From Amia ocellicauda (Eukaryota; Chordata; Actinopteri; Amiiformes; Amiidae), in NCBI RefSeq assembly GCF_036373705.1, contig NC_089850.1:46167548-46231547 (forward strand): a stretch of 64,000 bases of DNA. Direction: 5' to 3'. Below are positions 61,801-64,000 of the stretch, piece by piece. Each line of letters starts with the position of its first letter. Positions within the stretch are counted from its first letter, which is position 1. Under the pieces are notes generated by a model. The model was given only the letters and a program-made list of their open reading frames with translations, was not told where the DNA came from and did no database searches. Both the position numbers and the translations under genes were made by a program.

Positions 61801-63570
61801 ATCTCTTCCTGTTTTGTTTTTGTTTTTTAGACCATCTCCATTGTGTACATTGTGACATCAGTGGTCGGGGTGGAAGCTTGGTACACACCAGTGTTCTGGA
61901 AATTCCACTACAGAGACCTCTTCACTGTCATGATACTGGGTGAGAAACTGGACTAGCTGGTGGAGAGAGAACTCTATGGGCTGCCATCACACATTAGCAT
62001 TAGTCTTGAACTGTCCAATGGTGTTTCAGGTTGGGTAGCCTATGAAACGAGCTGTATGACTGGCAGCATAATTAGGCTTAATCTTCTCTTACAGTGTGGG
62101 ACTGTTAGATTTCGTATAATCACATTTTGAGACTTACTGTTGGACTGTATTTTAACAACTATATACATTATACTATATACAACTACTATTCTCATTTAGG
62201 GATGATTATAAAGCTTATTCAATTTATCTGAAATAATCCCTGTATTTGACAGAATATAAAACTGTTTGTTTTTCAAAGGAGTTGTTTGCACAGGTAGATC
62301 ACTCTGTTATTTATTTGTTCTTTATTTGCCAGGGAACTTATCACGCACAATTAATTCCTTATCTTTGCTTGTTCTACACAGGGCTGTAAAGATCACTTTC
62401 CTGATGTAACAAAACATATACTTAGTTGTTGTTGTTTGTTTCCTCTGTTAGGATGTGCGTTTCTGGTAACTCTCCCAATGAGCTTGTACAATGTCTTGAA
62501 GTAAGTAGCTTCTACAAAGCACTTCATTTGAAGTGTTCTTGCTATTCTGGGGTAGAACAAGGGAGAGGTTGCCAAATCTGATACCTGTGTACATTTATTA
62601 GATATAAGAAAGCAATGGTTATTTTATCACAGACATTTTAGGGAACTTTGAATATTATGTTCAGTCTATACTTGAACTCCCTATGAAAGGATTCCTGCTT
62701 AAAAATTGATGGTGAAATACTTACACTGTGGAATGGATTAGATTAAATGATCATGCCTTTTAAAAGTTAATCGTAAAGGCATTCTGATCAGTCATTTTCC
62801 CGCCAAGCGAGGCAGCACAGGGGAAATGGAAGCTCCTCCGCCCCCTCACCGCGCCTGTCTCCGCAGGGGGTACCGCAGCGGCACTCTGAAGCACAGCTCT
62901 CTGTACGAGTCCTTCCTGCCCTTCCTGTCTCCGGTGCTGCTGTTTGTCCTGTCCACCCTGTGGGTCTGCCTCTCGCCTTCAGACATCATCCAGTTGCAGC
63001 CACGCGTCTTCTACTTCATGGTGGGAACGGCCTTCGCCAACATCACGGTGAGTCACAAGGCGTGTCCCAGCAGCTCCCAGGAGTCTCCTTGGGTGCCTGG
63101 GATCCTTTTGTGGGTTCGACAGCCTCAGCTATTGAGTGTTGAGCTGATAATAAAGCCATGAATGGATCATCCTGCACTTCATTGAGCAGGTTGTTGAGAA
63201 ACTGTCTTTCCTTTTGGCAGGAGAGGTGGGCTTCACAAGTAGCCTGACAGAGCGGCGCTGCGATTGCAGATTTTGAAATGATTATGAGGATTATGATGAT
63301 TTATGTGCATTACTGCTCTGGCCCCAGCATAGGTTACAGACGGTCAATTGAATGTGTCTGATGTTCCCTCTCTCCCCGTCTCTGCAGTGTAAGCTGATAG
63401 TGTGTCAAATGAGTAACACGCGCTGCCAGCCGCTCAACTGGCTCCTGCTGCCCATGGCTCTGGTGGTGGGGCTGGTGAGCTCAGGACTGGTGCAGAACAG
63501 TGAAACGCTCATCTTGTACGTCTGGACCACCATCGTAGCCTTGGCGCATGTCCACTATGGGGTCTCTGTG
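49899..63570 (+). CDS. selenoi: Ethanolaminephosphotransferase 1 / selenoprotein I (5' nine coding exons)
   Basis: Exons: 49899-49964, 57980-58048, 58369-58477, 59785-59859, 60813-61075, 61831-61939, 62462-62510, 62867-63047, 63388-63570. All are GT-AG with joining phases, giving 368 codons. The start reads [19 protein letters not shown]. The CDP-alcohol phosphotransferase signature is complete: D107, D110-G111, A114-R115, G124, D128 and D132 ([10 protein letters not shown] ... GELFDHGLD). Several hydrophobic membrane helices follow (for example [13 protein letters not shown]). Family knowledge: this Golgi/ER enzyme transfers phosphoethanolamine from CDP-ethanolamine to diacylglycerol or alkyl-acylglycerol. 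The human protein is 397 residues with selenocysteine near position 387; the remaining about 29 residues, UGA and SECIS element lie right of the window. SELENOI is preferred over CEPT1/CHPT1 because of the N-terminus and HWEKYNTG ... GYDISQV wording. Confidence 0.95.
49965..57979 (+). other. selenoi: selenoi intron 1 (8 kb)
   Basis: Long first intron. Open frames inside it, including 187 codons at 54899-55462, lack recognisable domains. The one clear structure is the 89-bp hairpin at 53501-53589. A poly-T tract lies near 53169. Nothing else was identified. Confidence 0.8.
53501..53589. repeat. Near-perfect 89-bp inverted repeat (41-bp arms, 7-nt loop)
   Basis: Arms 53501-53541 and 53549-53589, loop AATGATT. 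The arms differ at only two positions. Read as plus-strand RNA both are G-U pairs, so the RNA stem would be fully paired over 41 bp. It starts TTATGGAACATAATG and ends with the complement. It is AT-rich with no ORF. Confidence 0.9.
58523..58573 (-). repeat. SINE tail fragment, antisense
   Basis: TTATTATTATTACTCAATTTCTTAGCAGACACCCTTATTAAGG is the reverse complement of the fish SINE 3' tail (CC..TAAGGGTGTCTGCTAAGAAAT then an ATT-type repeat). No head is present. It lies in the third selenoi intron. Confidence 0.65.
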
Positions 63571-64000
63571 GTAAGTACCAGTGTGTCAGACCCAGTAGTG
63601 TCTGGTGAACACACACCATTAAATCTCTCCAATTTGGCAGCAGACTAATGTTATTATAAAAGGGTGACTTCCAACTCCTAATTGTCTTGGCACTGTGTCA
63701 TTCCTGTATTAATGCTGTAGTTATGAGGTCTGTATGGATGGATTTTCCTGAGGAAATAATAATAAATGACATCCCTCTGCCTCTCATTCTTGTGGCATCA
63801 GCTCTGTTTAGGAGGATGGCACACCTAGGCCACTAGATGGCAGTCAAGTTACAAATTGTAAAAACTTAAGTCCTCAACCATCTCAACTCTTGTGTAGAAT
63901 CGCAAACATTTGCTTTTTGAGTACTATGCATGTTTTGGAAGATTTATTATGTCTGTATGTATGAATGTGTCAATTTACTGACTGCGGGACGCTGTGGGGT
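63571..64000 (+). other. selenoi: selenoi intron running off the right edge
   Basis: After the donor GTAAGT at 63571 no further acceptor plus conserved exon is seen. The expected last exon (after VSVV...) with selenocysteine is not in the window. Confidence 0.75.
63830..63843 (+). promoter_or_regulatory. CTCF-type motif
   Basis: CCACTAGATGGCAG matches every position of the CTCF core CCASYAGRKGGCRS. It lies in the intron after the last visible selenoi exon. Occupancy is unknown. Confidence 0.45.

Overview
This is a eukaryotic, ray-finned-fish-type genomic window. It has multi-exon genes with GT-AG introns, AATAAA poly(A) signals, Tc1-like transposons, a tRNA-derived SINE and long (TA)n and (CA)n tracts. 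All gene calls rest on reading spliced exon frames and recalling family proteins; no database was searched and the species is not determined.

Layout, left to right: (1) 1-4280 is the 3' end of mapre3 (EB3, microtubule plus-end protein), three terminal coding exons and a long 3' UTR. (2) 4280-9780 is intergenic, with a 113-bp palindrome and two adjacent decayed Tc1-like elements. (3) 9953-24100 is a complete tmem214 (ER membrane protein), 17 coding exons giving 689 codons before the stop. (4) 25450-28550 is a spacer holding a fragmentary GC-rich coding relic, an intron-containing tRNA-Tyr(GTA), a tRNA-Ala(AGC) and a minisatellite that repeats a CCAAT box exactly every 49 bp. (5) 28550-46560 is agbl5 (CCP5, tubulin deglutamylase), 16 coding exons in one consistent frame (about 997 codons), with two chained upstream ORFs and one GC-AG intron. 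(6) 46960-48000 is ost4 on the minus strand (37-residue oligosaccharyltransferase subunit), convergent with agbl5, with a CpG- and ACGT-rich promoter. (7) 48110-49670 holds a small unexplained ORF, an internally deleted salmonid-type Tc1 relic and a (TA)n tract. (8) 49899 to the right edge is selenoi (ethanolaminephosphotransferase), nine coding exons; the last exon(s), including the expected selenocysteine codon, lie beyond the window.

The genes are housekeeping and do not form one pathway. Two themes recur: microtubules (mapre3 binds plus ends, agbl5 edits tubulin tails) and the endoplasmic reticulum (tmem214, ost4, selenoi). The order mapre3-tmem214-[tRNA-Tyr, tRNA-Ala]-agbl5-ost4 matches human 2p23.3 as I recall it, down to the tRNA pair; selenoi directly beside ost4 does not match the human order. 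I see no prokaryotic-type system. The most interesting signals are regulatory or structural: the 49-bp CCAAT array, the linked uORFs, the deep tRNA synteny, and several near-perfect long hairpins.
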